Origin: Pirellula sp.
Lineage (GTDB): Bacteria > Planctomycetota > Planctomycetia > Pirellulales > Pirellulaceae
Assembly: GCA_021300155.1 (NCBI GenBank)
Contig: JAJTID010000077.1
Coordinates: 1 to 64,000, forward strand
Direction of reading: 5' to 3'
DNA: 64,000 nt
A program made the translations under genes and the position numbers. Positions 9,087-17,857 of this stretch are shown one piece after another (position 1 is the stretch's first letter; every line of letters starts with the position of its first letter). The notes under the pieces were generated by a model. That model was not told the origin of the DNA and searched no databases. It saw only the letters and a list, made by a program, of their open reading frames with translations.

Positions 9087-10190
9087 TTACGTTGACTCTG
9101 GGGACTTTGGTACCCCTCGGGAAATGCTCAGTATTCCCCTCTTCGTTTGAAGCATAACTCCACCTGCGCATTGTAAACGCTTGGGGTGATTAGTCTTCGC
9201 AGCCTCTACTAGGAACTCCCGCACTCGTTGCCAATGTCCCATGCTCATCTCCCGTAGAGGCAGATTCAGTCGATGCCAGGCCTCGACAAAAAACTCACGC
9301 TGCACAGACCAACGGATAGGTTGCAGTAACGATATCGGTATCCGCAAACTCGCACCATCGATCCACTCGATTTGACTGTTTGCCAACAGCTCGATTGCCA
9401 ACTGTCGATCTTCCTCAACCAACTCGCTCAACTGTTCGATCGTGCCCGCGACTTTTTCTCTCCACTTCACTCCAGTCAACGAATCGAGCAGCGGAAAAAG
9501 CTCTCTTCGCAATCGATTGCGCGTATAGTTCAATTGCTCATTACTAGAATCTATGCGAAAGGGAATGTCGTTCGAATAAAGCCAAGCGACGAGCTCTTCC
9601 TTAGTGATAGCTAACAACGGCCGGATCAAGGTACGTGTTTCCTTATCCGTGTGATCGAAGTAATCGCGAGTGGGAGAGATTCCGCAAAGTCCACGTGCGC
9701 CCGTCCCACGCAGCAATCGATGGAACAGTGTCTCCAAATTGTCATCGAGATGATGTCCCAAGGCGATGAATCTTGCGTCACATTCCCGAGCTGCGATCTT
9801 CAAACATTCGTGACGATGTTTGCGTAAATGATTCTCGTCGCTTCTGGACGATTGTTCACCGTCAAAGCGAAATATCCGAACGGCAATGTTCTTGGCTTCG
9901 CACTGCTGCTGAACAAATGCCTCGTCCGCGTCGCTCTCTTCACCACGTTGCCGGTGATTGCAGTGAACGACGGTCAGAAGCCTCGAATCGTCGACCAAAC
10001 GTCGAAAGACCTCCAACAAAAACATGCTATCGGGCCCACCGCTGATGGCAAGCAGCGTCTTGGAACGCAACGCCAAACGCGCGGGCCATGCAGCTTCGAT
10101 TTGCTGCAATAATTCGTCTTTCTCTATGAAAGACCTCGAATGTTTGGGGAATGACGCGTTGGACACTAGCTGACGATCTGCGACTCCCAC
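9087..10190 (-). CDS. tilS: tRNA(Ile)-lysidine synthase
   Basis: ATP-dependent ligase that attaches lysine to C34 of the CAU-anticodon tRNA-Ile so that it reads AUA. The PP-loop SGGPDSM sits about residue 50, and VVHCNHRQRGEESDADE and the ALGHHLDDNLETLFHRLLRGTG motif of TilS are clear. The C-terminal part is the usual substrate-binding extension, and length (367) is normal. The ATG overlaps the end of the upstream oxidoreductase gene by 25 bases, so the two are probably co-transcribed although functionally unrelated. It acts in the cytosol and is normally essential. Confidence 0.94.
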   Translation of the reverse strand: MGVADRQLVSNASFPKHSRSFIEKDELLQQIEAAWPARLALRSKTLLAISGGPDSMFLLEVFRRLVDDSRLLTVVHCNHRQRGEESDADEAFVQQQCEAKNIAVRIFRFDGEQSSRSDENHLRKHRHECLKIAARECDARFIALGHHLDDNLETLFHRLLRGTGARGLCGISPTRDYFDHTDKETRTLIRPLLAITKEELVAWLYSNDIPFRIDSSNEQLNYTRNRLRRELFPLLDSLTGVKWREKVAGTIEQLSELVEEDRQLAIELLANSQIEWIDGASLRIPISLLQPIRWSVQREFFVEAWHRLNLPLREMSMGHWQRVREFLVEAAKTNHPKRLQCAGGVMLQTKRGILSISRGVPKSPEST

Positions 10191-11446
10191 TGAGGATCAT
10201 AAACCCGTCGCCACAGTTCTGTAGGAATGGACGGGTCTTCCCAATGACCATCGCTGCTTCGCGATTGGATGACGCGATTGGTGCGTTGAGCAACATTGCC
10301 AAGATGGCAAAGCAGCGTACTTTGGTGACCGCTTAAGATAGGTTGGTTCAACATTTTCGGGTCATTCGCACGTACCGCAGCGATGAAGTTCGCCAAATGT
10401 AATTCTTGTTCTGAGCCCTTCTTCTCGATCTTCTCACCTAACTTGTTCTTCATGTCATAAAACGTGCAAGTACCGTCCAAATCGATCTCCAGATACCCGT
10501 TGGTTCCGTAGAATGAAATGAATGGTCCTGGTGGATGCTGCGAGCAAGAGAGCCCTTGGTAGGTGAGTTGTTTACCTCCTTCGAATTCCCAAGCCACCTG
10601 GTGCGTGTCGGGAGTCTCTTGATCATCCGCATGACAATAGCGTCCGCCGCTCGAGATCGTCTTCGTTGGATAGCCAACGTTCAACCCCCAACGGCAAATG
10701 TCTAGCCCATGCACGCCGTTGTTTCCGAGTTCCCCATTCCCCCAATGCCAAAACCAATGCCAGTTGTAGTGAATGACATTGGAACGATAGGCCCGCTTCG
10801 GTGCAGGGCCTTGCCAAAGATCGTAGTTCAGACTTTTTGGCGGTGCTTCCTCTTTTCCTTGACCGATGGAGCCACGCATCCGATTGAAAAAGCAGCGAGA
10901 AAGATAAACTTTACCGATCGCTCCAGCATGGAGCTTTTCAATGGCTTCGCGAATACTCGGGTTGCTTCGGCGTTGAAGCCCCACTTGGACGCAGCGATTG
11001 GATTTCTCCGCAGCGGCGACCATCCATTCTCCTTCTTGAGGATTGTGACTGGCAGGCTTTTCTACATACACATGCTTGCCAGCTTTGCACCCCAGAATAG
11101 TTGCGGGGCCATGCCAATGATTGGGGGCAGCGCAGAACAACGCATCAACTTCTTTGTCGTCGAGTATCCTTCGAAAGTCTTCGACAAGCTCAGCTCTCTG
11201 GCCTGCTTCATTTGCTTTCTTCGCTGCAGCACCACCGCGTGAGGAATCCGGATCGCAAACGTATTTGACGACTACATTCTCCATCTTCATGAGGTCGACC
11301 ATGAGACCTTGGCCACGCGAGCAGCCCATAATGCCGACTACGACGCGGCGGTCAGCATTGGCCGATGGTTGGGCGTACGCGTTGACCGCAATCGATGCTG
11401 CGACAATCCCAGAGGAAGTGGAAGTCAAGAAATCACGACGTTGCAT
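10166..11446 (-). CDS. Tat-exported Gfo/Idh/MocA family oxidoreductase
   Basis: About 426 residues. ATG at 11446 gives MQRRDFLTSTSSGIVAAS, a Tat signal. The longer frame from 11536 would bury it. The mature part starts with a Rossmann-like strand (VVVGIMGCSRG) and contains HVYVEKPASHN, the Gfo/Idh/MocA EKP motif whose lysine takes part in catalysis. The C-domain includes WHWFWHWGNGELGNNGVHGLD, typical of the secreted planctomycete subgroup. Members use bound NAD(P) to oxidise or epimerise sugars, and the substrate cannot be told from sequence. It overlaps tilS downstream. Confidence 0.9.
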   Translation of the reverse strand: MQRRDFLTSTSSGIVAASIAVNAYAQPSANADRRVVVGIMGCSRGQGLMVDLMKMENVVVKYVCDPDSSRGGAAAKKANEAGQRAELVEDFRRILDDKEVDALFCAAPNHWHGPATILGCKAGKHVYVEKPASHNPQEGEWMVAAAEKSNRCVQVGLQRRSNPSIREAIEKLHAGAIGKVYLSRCFFNRMRGSIGQGKEEAPPKSLNYDLWQGPAPKRAYRSNVIHYNWHWFWHWGNGELGNNGVHGLDICRWGLNVGYPTKTISSGGRYCHADDQETPDTHQVAWEFEGGKQLTYQGLSCSQHPPGPFISFYGTNGYLEIDLDGTCTFYDMKNKLGEKIEKKGSEQELHLANFIAAVRANDPKMLNQPILSGHQSTLLCHLGNVAQRTNRVIQSRSSDGHWEDPSIPTELWRRVYDPQWESQIVS

Positions 11447-11548
11447 GGTAGATTCTCGATCGTCAAGAAGTAATGGTAGGAAACAGAGGGTAGGAAAGTG
11501 ATTGTCGGAAAATGGGGTCTCGGCTCTATAGCTCAACGACTTGTTACA

Positions 11549-11623
11549 TTCATCCCAACCCTAAGCGTGAGAGCGGGAGCGAGGTATTCATTGCCACTCG
11601 CTCACACTCCGGGTTGGGATGAA
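11549..11623. repeat. REP-like inverted repeat, 75 bp
   Basis: Terminal arms TTCATCCCAACCC (11549-11561) and GGGTTGGGATGAA (11611-11623) are perfect 13-bp reverse complements. Inside, GTGAG and AGCGAG on the left pair imperfectly with CTCGCTCAC on the right. A short run CCTTTT follows. It lies between the CopA gene and the oxidoreductase gene (both - strand) and shares ATCCCAACCC-AAGCGT with the element at 19826-19857. It could act as a terminator or mRNA-stabilising hairpin. Confidence 0.75.
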
Positions 11624-11714
11624 CCTTTTGCTTAGTGGCAAATCCATCCATCCACCAAGCCGTTACGTTTCGGGCTCACATGATAAAGCTTCATCCGCCG
11701 CGAACGTTAACTTC

Positions 11715-11720
11715 ATTATA
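11715..11720 (-). promoter_or_regulatory. Possible -10 element (TATAAT) upstream of the oxidoreductase gene
   Basis: A perfect TATAAT on the - strand sits 269 bases upstream of the ATG at 11446, but no good -35 hexamer is found at 16-18 bases. If used, the transcript would run through the inverted repeat at 11549-11623. Confidence 0.25.
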
Positions 11721-11739
11721 ACCAAATTCTAAGGCAACG

Positions 11740-13935
11740 TTACTTGGGCCAACTCTGCAAACGGCGCTTGAGTCGCAGTGCGTTCCCCACGACGGTGATA
11801 TCGCTTGCACCCATAGCGAGTGCTGCCCAAAGTGGACCGCTTTCACCTAGCAAGCCCAACGCGGCAACCGGAATCGCCAGCGCATTGTAAAAGAAGGCGA
11901 AGAACAAGTTCTGCTTGATTGTGGCCCACGAGTTGCGTGCGATGCGAACCAATTCTGGGATCGCCACAACTCGATCGCCGGGAATGATGACCGAGGCCGC
12001 TTCGGCTGCGATCACTGTCCCAGATGCCAATGCGACTCCGACGCCAGACCCTGCCAACGCGGCTGCATCGTTGATGCCATCGCCTACCATAATGGCATTC
12101 GGTCCAAGCGATTGAATGTAGGCGGTTTTGGACTCAGGTGTAGCGTTCGAGATTGCATTCTCTAATCGGATGCCAATTGCGGTTGCAACCTCTTGGACCG
12201 TTTCGGTCCGATCCCCGGAAAGCATCGAAACCGTAATACCCATTTGCTTCAGTTCTGCCATCGCGGTCTTTGCATCATTGCGAATCCCATCAGCGACAGA
12301 AAGCGTGCCGATGCAGAGGCCGTTCACTACGACGCGAGCGGTCGAAACTGCGTCGCGAACAACTTGGACTTGATCCGCGTTGATTGTACCCATAACACCT
12401 TGTCCCGGTAACGCTTGAAAGTTCGTTACTGGATCAAGCGGAAGCTTGCGTATCTTTGCTTCTTGCACGAGAGCTTTCGCGATCGGGTGTTCGCTCATCG
12501 ACTCAACCGATGCCGCGATCTGAAGCAATGCATCCTTTGAAACACCGTTTACTGGATCGATCTTGGAGAGGCAAGGCGAGCCGACTGTCAATGTTCCAGT
12601 TTTGTCAAAGACAATAGACTCTGAGCGACCGATTCGTTCGAGTGCCTCTGCATTGCGAATTAAGATACCACGTTCGCTGGCTGCCCCCGTTCCGACCATG
12701 ACAGCCATCGGGGTTGCCAGCCCGAGAGCGCATGGGCATGAAACAATGAGGACCGTTACTGCGGAGATGATTCCTTTGGGGAAGTCACCGCTCGCCCACC
12801 AGCCGAGGCAAGTGATTGCAGCGATCGTTAACACTGTTGGAACAAAATACGAAGAAACTTGATCGGCAAGTCGCTGGATAGGGGCACGGCTCGACTGGGC
12901 TTTTTGTACAAGTTCCGCCATTCTCGCGATTGTCGTGTTGTGACCATCCACTGTCGTCCGAACCTTCAGGACTCCGGTCGTATTGATCGAGCCCGCAACC
13001 ACACGGTCGCCAATACTTTTGTTCACGGGTATAGACTCGCCTGTAACGATCGATTGATCGACAGCCGAGTGCCCTTCGATAACCACTCCATCGACTCCGA
13101 CTCGACCTCCAGGACGCACGAGAAGCACTGTGCCGGAGTTTACCTCCAAGGCTTTGATCACATTTGTTGTGCCATCTTCTTTCCAAACCTCGACCGTCTC
13201 AGGCTGCATTTTCAAAAGCTCTCGGACCGATGAACTCGCATGAGCACTCGCTCGCGCCTCGAACCAATGCCCCAAACTCACAACCCCTAGCAACCCTGAT
13301 GCTTCGGCAAAGTACGTCGGCAACGAATAGCCGCCAAACATGACAATACTGGAATAGGTAAACGCTGTTGTCGCTCCCAAAGCGATGAGCGTGTCCATGT
13401 TCGATGTTCGATTGCGAGCTGCCATCCACGCGGATCGAAAGAACTCCGAACCCGCAAAGACGAGGATGACCAGTGCACCTAGAAACATCACTCCACTCAT
13501 CCATGCACCATGCCAGTGCATCACGTGAGCCGTCCAATGCAAAAACTCGAGAGGCAACCAAAGGCTCATGCCCAAGATCGCTCGGTGTCTCCAACGCCTT
13601 TCATTGGTCTGTTGTTGCTTTTCAAGCGAACTCAAGTCGAATGGATTCTCGGAAGCCTCGATCCGAGATGCACGGAACCCTCGTTGTTCGGCTGCTTTAA
13701 TGACCGATTGGAGATCGAGCGATCGACTCTCGATCGAAGCATTCCCTGCAACGAAACTAACGGTCGCGGATTGTACTTCCTCAAGTTCTTCCAACGCTCG
13801 TTGTAGAGAACTTGCGCATCCTGCACATGTCATACCTTCAATACGAAAGCGATAGGTTTGAGTCCCTTCCGGGTTCGTGCGGGAGGAAACAGAGGATGAT
13901 TGTTGGGTTTTCGGACCAATTGAATAGAGTTCCAT
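11740..13935 (-). CDS. copA: Copper-exporting P1B-type ATPase
   Basis: About 731 residues. An N-terminal HMA domain carries GMTCAGCASSL. The core has the transmembrane CPCALGLATP, the phosphorylated aspartate in DKTGTLTVG and the hinge GDGINDAAAL. With the TM7 pair YN (FFYNALAIPVA) these indicate Cu(+) efflux from cytosol to periplasm. The TM8 copper motif usually written MxxSS reads MGASD here, so one Ser is replaced by Asp. ATG at 13935 is chosen because the upstream frame to 14097 shows no family sequence, though AGAGGA is unusually close to this ATG. No copper-responsive operator was recognised in the gap to the divergent sulfatase gene. Confidence 0.92.
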   Translation of the reverse strand: MELYSIGPKTQQSSSVSSRTNPEGTQTYRFRIEGMTCAGCASSLQRALEELEEVQSATVSFVAGNASIESRSLDLQSVIKAAEQRGFRASRIEASENPFDLSSLEKQQQTNERRWRHRAILGMSLWLPLEFLHWTAHVMHWHGAWMSGVMFLGALVILVFAGSEFFRSAWMAARNRTSNMDTLIALGATTAFTYSSIVMFGGYSLPTYFAEASGLLGVVSLGHWFEARASAHASSSVRELLKMQPETVEVWKEDGTTNVIKALEVNSGTVLLVRPGGRVGVDGVVIEGHSAVDQSIVTGESIPVNKSIGDRVVAGSINTTGVLKVRTTVDGHNTTIARMAELVQKAQSSRAPIQRLADQVSSYFVPTVLTIAAITCLGWWASGDFPKGIISAVTVLIVSCPCALGLATPMAVMVGTGAASERGILIRNAEALERIGRSESIVFDKTGTLTVGSPCLSKIDPVNGVSKDALLQIAASVESMSEHPIAKALVQEAKIRKLPLDPVTNFQALPGQGVMGTINADQVQVVRDAVSTARVVVNGLCIGTLSVADGIRNDAKTAMAELKQMGITVSMLSGDRTETVQEVATAIGIRLENAISNATPESKTAYIQSLGPNAIMVGDGINDAAALAGSGVGVALASGTVIAAEAASVIIPGDRVVAIPELVRIARNSWATIKQNLFFAFFYNALAIPVAALGLLGESGPLWAALAMGASDITVVGNALRLKRRLQSWPK

Positions 13936-14119
13936 TCCTCTATTGTAAAGCGCAAAGGGTTGGAAAGGGATACGAATCGGCTTGAAGATCGAAAGCAGCG
14001 GCAACGAAGGATGAGGGATTGGGCGTTGGTACTTGTTTTGCCTGCGACCGTAGCCACAATGGAGGCCTCGACAGTGCTTCTCGCCAGACTCTCTCACCCT
14101 TGAACAGGCTACCTTCCTT

Positions 14120-15739
14120 ATGAAATCGATATTAAAGTCCTACTGGAAAGCACTTTTCGCTTCTTCCTTGGGGGCGATTCTTTTTGTTGCACACGATTCC
14201 CTGGCAACTGCCAACGCAGCTGATCGACCGAATATCTTGTTCATTTTCTCAGATGATCATGCACAAGCGGCCATCAGCGCTTACGGTTCGAAAGTGAATC
14301 AGACGCCGAATATCGATCGTCTCGCTGCGGAAGGAGCACGGTTTGCCAATTCTTTTGTGACCAATTCAATCTGCACGCCCAGTCGGGCAACTCTGCTAAC
14401 CGGTCAATACTCCCATTTGAATGGAGTGCCCGTCTTCAATTCATTTGATGGCAAACGGGACCATCTGGGAAAGCGATTGCAAGGGGCAGGCTATCACACA
14501 GGAATGATTGGCAAATGGCATTTGGGAACAGATCCCACTGGCTTTGACCGTTGGATCGTGCTCCCAGGTCAAGGGGCCTATCATAACCCAATGTTCATCA
14601 CTCAAAAAGGAAAATGCACGATCGAAGGACATTGCACACAGATCACAACCGATTTGGGTATCGAGTTCTTGGAAACTCGTCCCAAGGATAAGCCGTTCTT
14701 CCTAATGCTTCATCAAAAGGCCCCACACCGAGCTTGGGAACCGGATGAAAAGAATAAACAAAAATTTGCGAACCAATCGTTTGCAGAACCGTCGACACTC
14801 TTTGATTCTTACGCAACTCGGCCAGCAGCACTTCCTGAAAATGAACAAACCGTCGCCCGCGATCTCACGCGTCGCGATCTCAAGCTAACACCGCCGGCTG
14901 ACATGCCTGAGAACAAACGCGGGGCTTGGCTAAACGAAAAGCCAATGAAGCTCGAAGTACAAGGCAAAGTGCTCGAGGGTGAGGCGCTCGTAAAATACAA
15001 ATACCAACGCTACATGCAGGACTACTTGGCCTGCGTTCAAGGAGTCGATGATAGCGTCGGTCAAGTGCTAGACTACCTAGACAAGAATAAGCTTTCTGAG
15101 AATACCATCGTTATCTACACCGCCGACAATGGTTGGTATCTCGGAGAACTCGGTCTCTATGACAAACGGTTCATGTACGAACCAGGTCTTCGCACACCGC
15201 TTGTCGCGAAGGGACCTGGAATCAAGAAAGGAATTGTTCCAGATTCGATGGTCGCGAACATCGATTTGGCCCCGACGATGCTTGATCTAGCAGGGGTATC
15301 GATACCCGAATCAATGCAAGGGAAATCCTTCAAACCATTGTTAGCAGGTGATGCGCCACAGGAATGGAGAAAGTCCGTTTACTATCGATACTACCATTCG
15401 CCTGGACACCATAACACGCAAGCTCATTTTGGAGTACGCACGGCTACCCATAAACTGATTTACTACTGGAACAAATCGGCGTACGAGATGTTTGATTTGG
15501 TAAAGGATCCGAGCGAACAGAACAACCTCTTGTTCGATGAGAAAAGCAAGAACGATGCGCAGGTACAAACGGTTTTTGCACAATTGAAATTGGAACTAGC
15601 CCGACTGCAAAAAGAGTATCGCGACGATAATCAATACGCCTCGCCATCGGATTGGCCTAAAGGAGGAGTCGATGGTCCATTCGACAAACCGACTCCGCTG
15701 GGTAAGAAAACCGTTCGAGAAGCCATCGATTTGCTTTAG
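14120..15739 (+). CDS. Exported type I sulfatase
   Basis: 539 residues with a signal peptide ending near ANAAD. The sulfatase signature CTPSRATLLTG carries Cys85, expected to be converted to formylglycine by an anaerobic- or FGE-type maturase not seen in this window. Metal-ligand motifs FIFSDDHAQ and YTADNGWYLGELGLYDKR and the GKWHLG segment confirm the alkaline-phosphatase superfamily. Such enzymes hydrolyse sulfate esters of polysaccharides and are greatly expanded in marine planctomycetes. Substrate is unknown. It is divergent from copA with a gap of about 180 bases. Confidence 0.94.
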   Translation: MKSILKSYWKALFASSLGAILFVAHDSLATANAADRPNILFIFSDDHAQAAISAYGSKVNQTPNIDRLAAEGARFANSFVTNSICTPSRATLLTGQYSHLNGVPVFNSFDGKRDHLGKRLQGAGYHTGMIGKWHLGTDPTGFDRWIVLPGQGAYHNPMFITQKGKCTIEGHCTQITTDLGIEFLETRPKDKPFFLMLHQKAPHRAWEPDEKNKQKFANQSFAEPSTLFDSYATRPAALPENEQTVARDLTRRDLKLTPPADMPENKRGAWLNEKPMKLEVQGKVLEGEALVKYKYQRYMQDYLACVQGVDDSVGQVLDYLDKNKLSENTIVIYTADNGWYLGELGLYDKRFMYEPGLRTPLVAKGPGIKKGIVPDSMVANIDLAPTMLDLAGVSIPESMQGKSFKPLLAGDAPQEWRKSVYYRYYHSPGHHNTQAHFGVRTATHKLIYYWNKSAYEMFDLVKDPSEQNNLLFDEKSKNDAQVQTVFAQLKLELARLQKEYRDDNQYASPSDWPKGGVDGPFDKPTPLGKKTVREAIDLL

Positions 15740-15817
15740 GACGAGCACCTACGACAAGTCCACCCCAACATCTGCCAAGAGGCGATGTTATTGACTGCAT
15801 TTTACTTCCCTGGAATC

Positions 15818-17023
15818 ATGGTTGATCACATTACACGGACGGTCCGGCAAGGTTTCTTTTCACGACTCGCGAATTCCTTCGTCGGCATCCTTTGTGGACT
15901 GTTGTTGGTTCCAGGGTCTGTCTTGTTGATCGGATGGAACGAGTACCGAACTGTACATCGATCCAAGGGGCTAGCCGAAGCGGAAGGGATAGTGACTGGA
16001 GTTGTCGAACCCTTCGAGATTAGTCAGTCGCAGAACGACAAATTGGTGCATGTGATCGGTACCGCCACGACAGAAGAGGAACTGTCCGATGCAGAGTTCG
16101 GAATCTCGCAAACCGTGCTGCGATTGGAAAGAAAAGTGGAAATGTATCAATGGGTCGAGCGCAAAGAACAGAAGACCCGTGACAAGGTAGGTGGCGGTCG
16201 CGAAACGATTACCACCTATTCCTACGAAAAGAAATGGCACGACGGTCGTGTCGATAGTGATCGTTTTGAAAAACGAAGCAATCACGAAAACCCATCATTG
16301 CGATACTCGCCCAAATCCTTGGTGACCGATCGTGCCACCCTCGGAGTATTGCGGCTTCCATCATCGTTAGTTGAAAGCAGAATGAACTCGTGGAAGAATA
16401 CGCCGTTAGACACAGTTGCAGTACTATTTAAATTTGACGATCTGGCCAAGCAACATTTCAAAGTCGATGGAGATACTTTGTACTACAGTTCTGTCGTACC
16501 GATGGTAAAGGAACCACAGCTAGGCGACTTGCGAATCAGCTTTCGAGTCGTCGAGCCTGCGATCGTTAGTGTGCTCTCCAAGCAACAGGGGGAAGAGTTG
16601 GTTCCCTATAAAACGAGCAATGGGGAAACCATTCAACATCTCATGATGGGAAACGTGACCGCAGCGGCTATGTTCGAATCTCTGAAGCTTGAGAATACGA
16701 CGATCGCTTGGTTGTTTCGCATCGGTGGTTGGGTAATGGCATGTGTAGGGTTTTCGTTGATCGTTGGTCCAATGAAGGCCGTAGCGAACATCATTCCAAT
16801 CTTTGGTAGTATCGTCGAGACGGTGACTTTTTTTGTTGCAGTTTTGTTAGGCTCGATTGTTTCCTTAGTTACGATTGCGATTGCCTGGATCTCCGTGCGT
16901 CCTTTGTTCGCTATTGGCCTGATCGCTTTAGCTGCCGGAGCAATCTATCTTCTGTCACGACAAGGGAAACGAACCAGCGGCGGGCTTGAGTCTTCCGATC
17001 CACCAGTATTGACTCCACTTTAG
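15818..17023 (+). CDS. TMEM43/LUMA-family membrane protein
   Basis: About 401 residues. One N-terminal membrane segment (GILCGLLLVPGSVLLIGWNE) precedes a large soluble region, followed by three or four C-terminal hydrophobic segments (AWLFRIGGWVMACVGFSLI onward), the layout of bacterial TMEM43 homologues. The ATG at 15818 (MVDHITRTVRQGF) matches the usual start of that family. An upstream ATG at 15785 has AGAGG only two bases away and would add eleven residues. Function is unknown in bacteria. It sits between the sulfatase and lipid-related genes on the same strand. Confidence 0.82.
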   Translation: MVDHITRTVRQGFFSRLANSFVGILCGLLLVPGSVLLIGWNEYRTVHRSKGLAEAEGIVTGVVEPFEISQSQNDKLVHVIGTATTEEELSDAEFGISQTVLRLERKVEMYQWVERKEQKTRDKVGGGRETITTYSYEKKWHDGRVDSDRFEKRSNHENPSLRYSPKSLVTDRATLGVLRLPSSLVESRMNSWKNTPLDTVAVLFKFDDLAKQHFKVDGDTLYYSSVVPMVKEPQLGDLRISFRVVEPAIVSVLSKQQGEELVPYKTSNGETIQHLMMGNVTAAAMFESLKLENTTIAWLFRIGGWVMACVGFSLIVGPMKAVANIIPIFGSIVETVTFFVAVLLGSIVSLVTIAIAWISVRPLFAIGLIALAAGAIYLLSRQGKRTSGGLESSDPPVLTPL

Positions 17024-17068
17024 GAGGGCGTCCATGTTACGAACGACAATGAAGGAGTTTGCCATACC

Positions 17069-17857
17069 ATGAAGGGAGCCTTCGTGTCGGATCTTCATTT
17101 GTTTAGTCAACGATCGATTGGGCAAAAACATTGGGACGAACTCTACACAACGTTAAGGAATATCAATTTACTTGTCCTCGGAGGTGATATCTTTGACTTT
17201 CGCTGGAGCCATTTTGCAGATCCTCGATCCACTACAGCTGCGGCTGAGGAATGGCTATCTTCGTTGCTGAGTGAGCACAGTCATTTGAGGGTAGCCTATG
17301 TACTTGGGAATCACGACTGCTCAAATGCCATGAAAACCGCCTTAAGCGAGATGTCGGAATCGTCGGAACGATTTGAATGGTACGAACACATTTTACAACT
17401 CGGGAGCAAAGCTTTTTTGCACGGAGATATCCTCGATGCAGGATTAACAAAGGATCGGCTCTTCGAGTATCGCAAAAAGTTTTCTGGGGAATCGATCGCC
17501 AAAGGGAAGCTAGCAAACATGCTGTATGATGCGTTGATAGCTTCACGAGCTCATCGTTTGCCTGGGCAATGGCACCATACGCCCAAGAAGACAACCGCTC
17601 GACTCTCCGAGTTTTTAAACCAGGATGATTCTCTTAGCAATTGCAACATCCGAGAAGTCTATTTTGGCCATACACACGCTCCATTGAACGATCAGAAGTT
17701 CGGTGGCTTTCATTTCTACAATCCTGGCTCTGGAATCAAGCACTTGCTTTTTCAGCCCAAATTTTTCGAATTCACCGAACAAGAAATAGAACTGCGACAT
17801 GAATTGGCTTTGGATTGTTTGGCCTTACCTTTTGGCACTCCTAACTCTAGTCATTGA
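17069..17857 (+). CDS. LpxH-like calcineurin-type phosphoesterase
   Basis: 262 residues with the full metallophosphoesterase ligand set: SDLHLF, GGDIFDFRW, LGNHDCSN, FLHGDILD and FGHTHAPL. The arrangement resembles UDP-2,3-diacylglucosamine pyrophosphohydrolase (LpxH), which cuts UDP-diacyl-GlcN to lipid X in lipid A synthesis, but related phosphoesterases share these motifs. I therefore leave the symbol blank. The gene overlaps the cardiolipin synthase start by 59 bases, so the two are coupled, and together they suggest envelope lipid metabolism at the inner membrane. Confidence 0.82.
   Translation: MKGAFVSDLHLFSQRSIGQKHWDELYTTLRNINLLVLGGDIFDFRWSHFADPRSTTAAAEEWLSSLLSEHSHLRVAYVLGNHDCSNAMKTALSEMSESSERFEWYEHILQLGSKAFLHGDILDAGLTKDRLFEYRKKFSGESIAKGKLANMLYDALIASRAHRLPGQWHHTPKKTTARLSEFLNQDDSLSNCNIREVYFGHTHAPLNDQKFGGFHFYNPGSGIKHLLFQPKFFEFTEQEIELRHELALDCLALPFGTPNSSH

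Noticed and set aside
13936-14097. 54-residue N-terminal extension of the copper ATPase
   Set aside because: The extra sequence resembles nothing in the family, and ATG at 13935 fits the HMA domain start.
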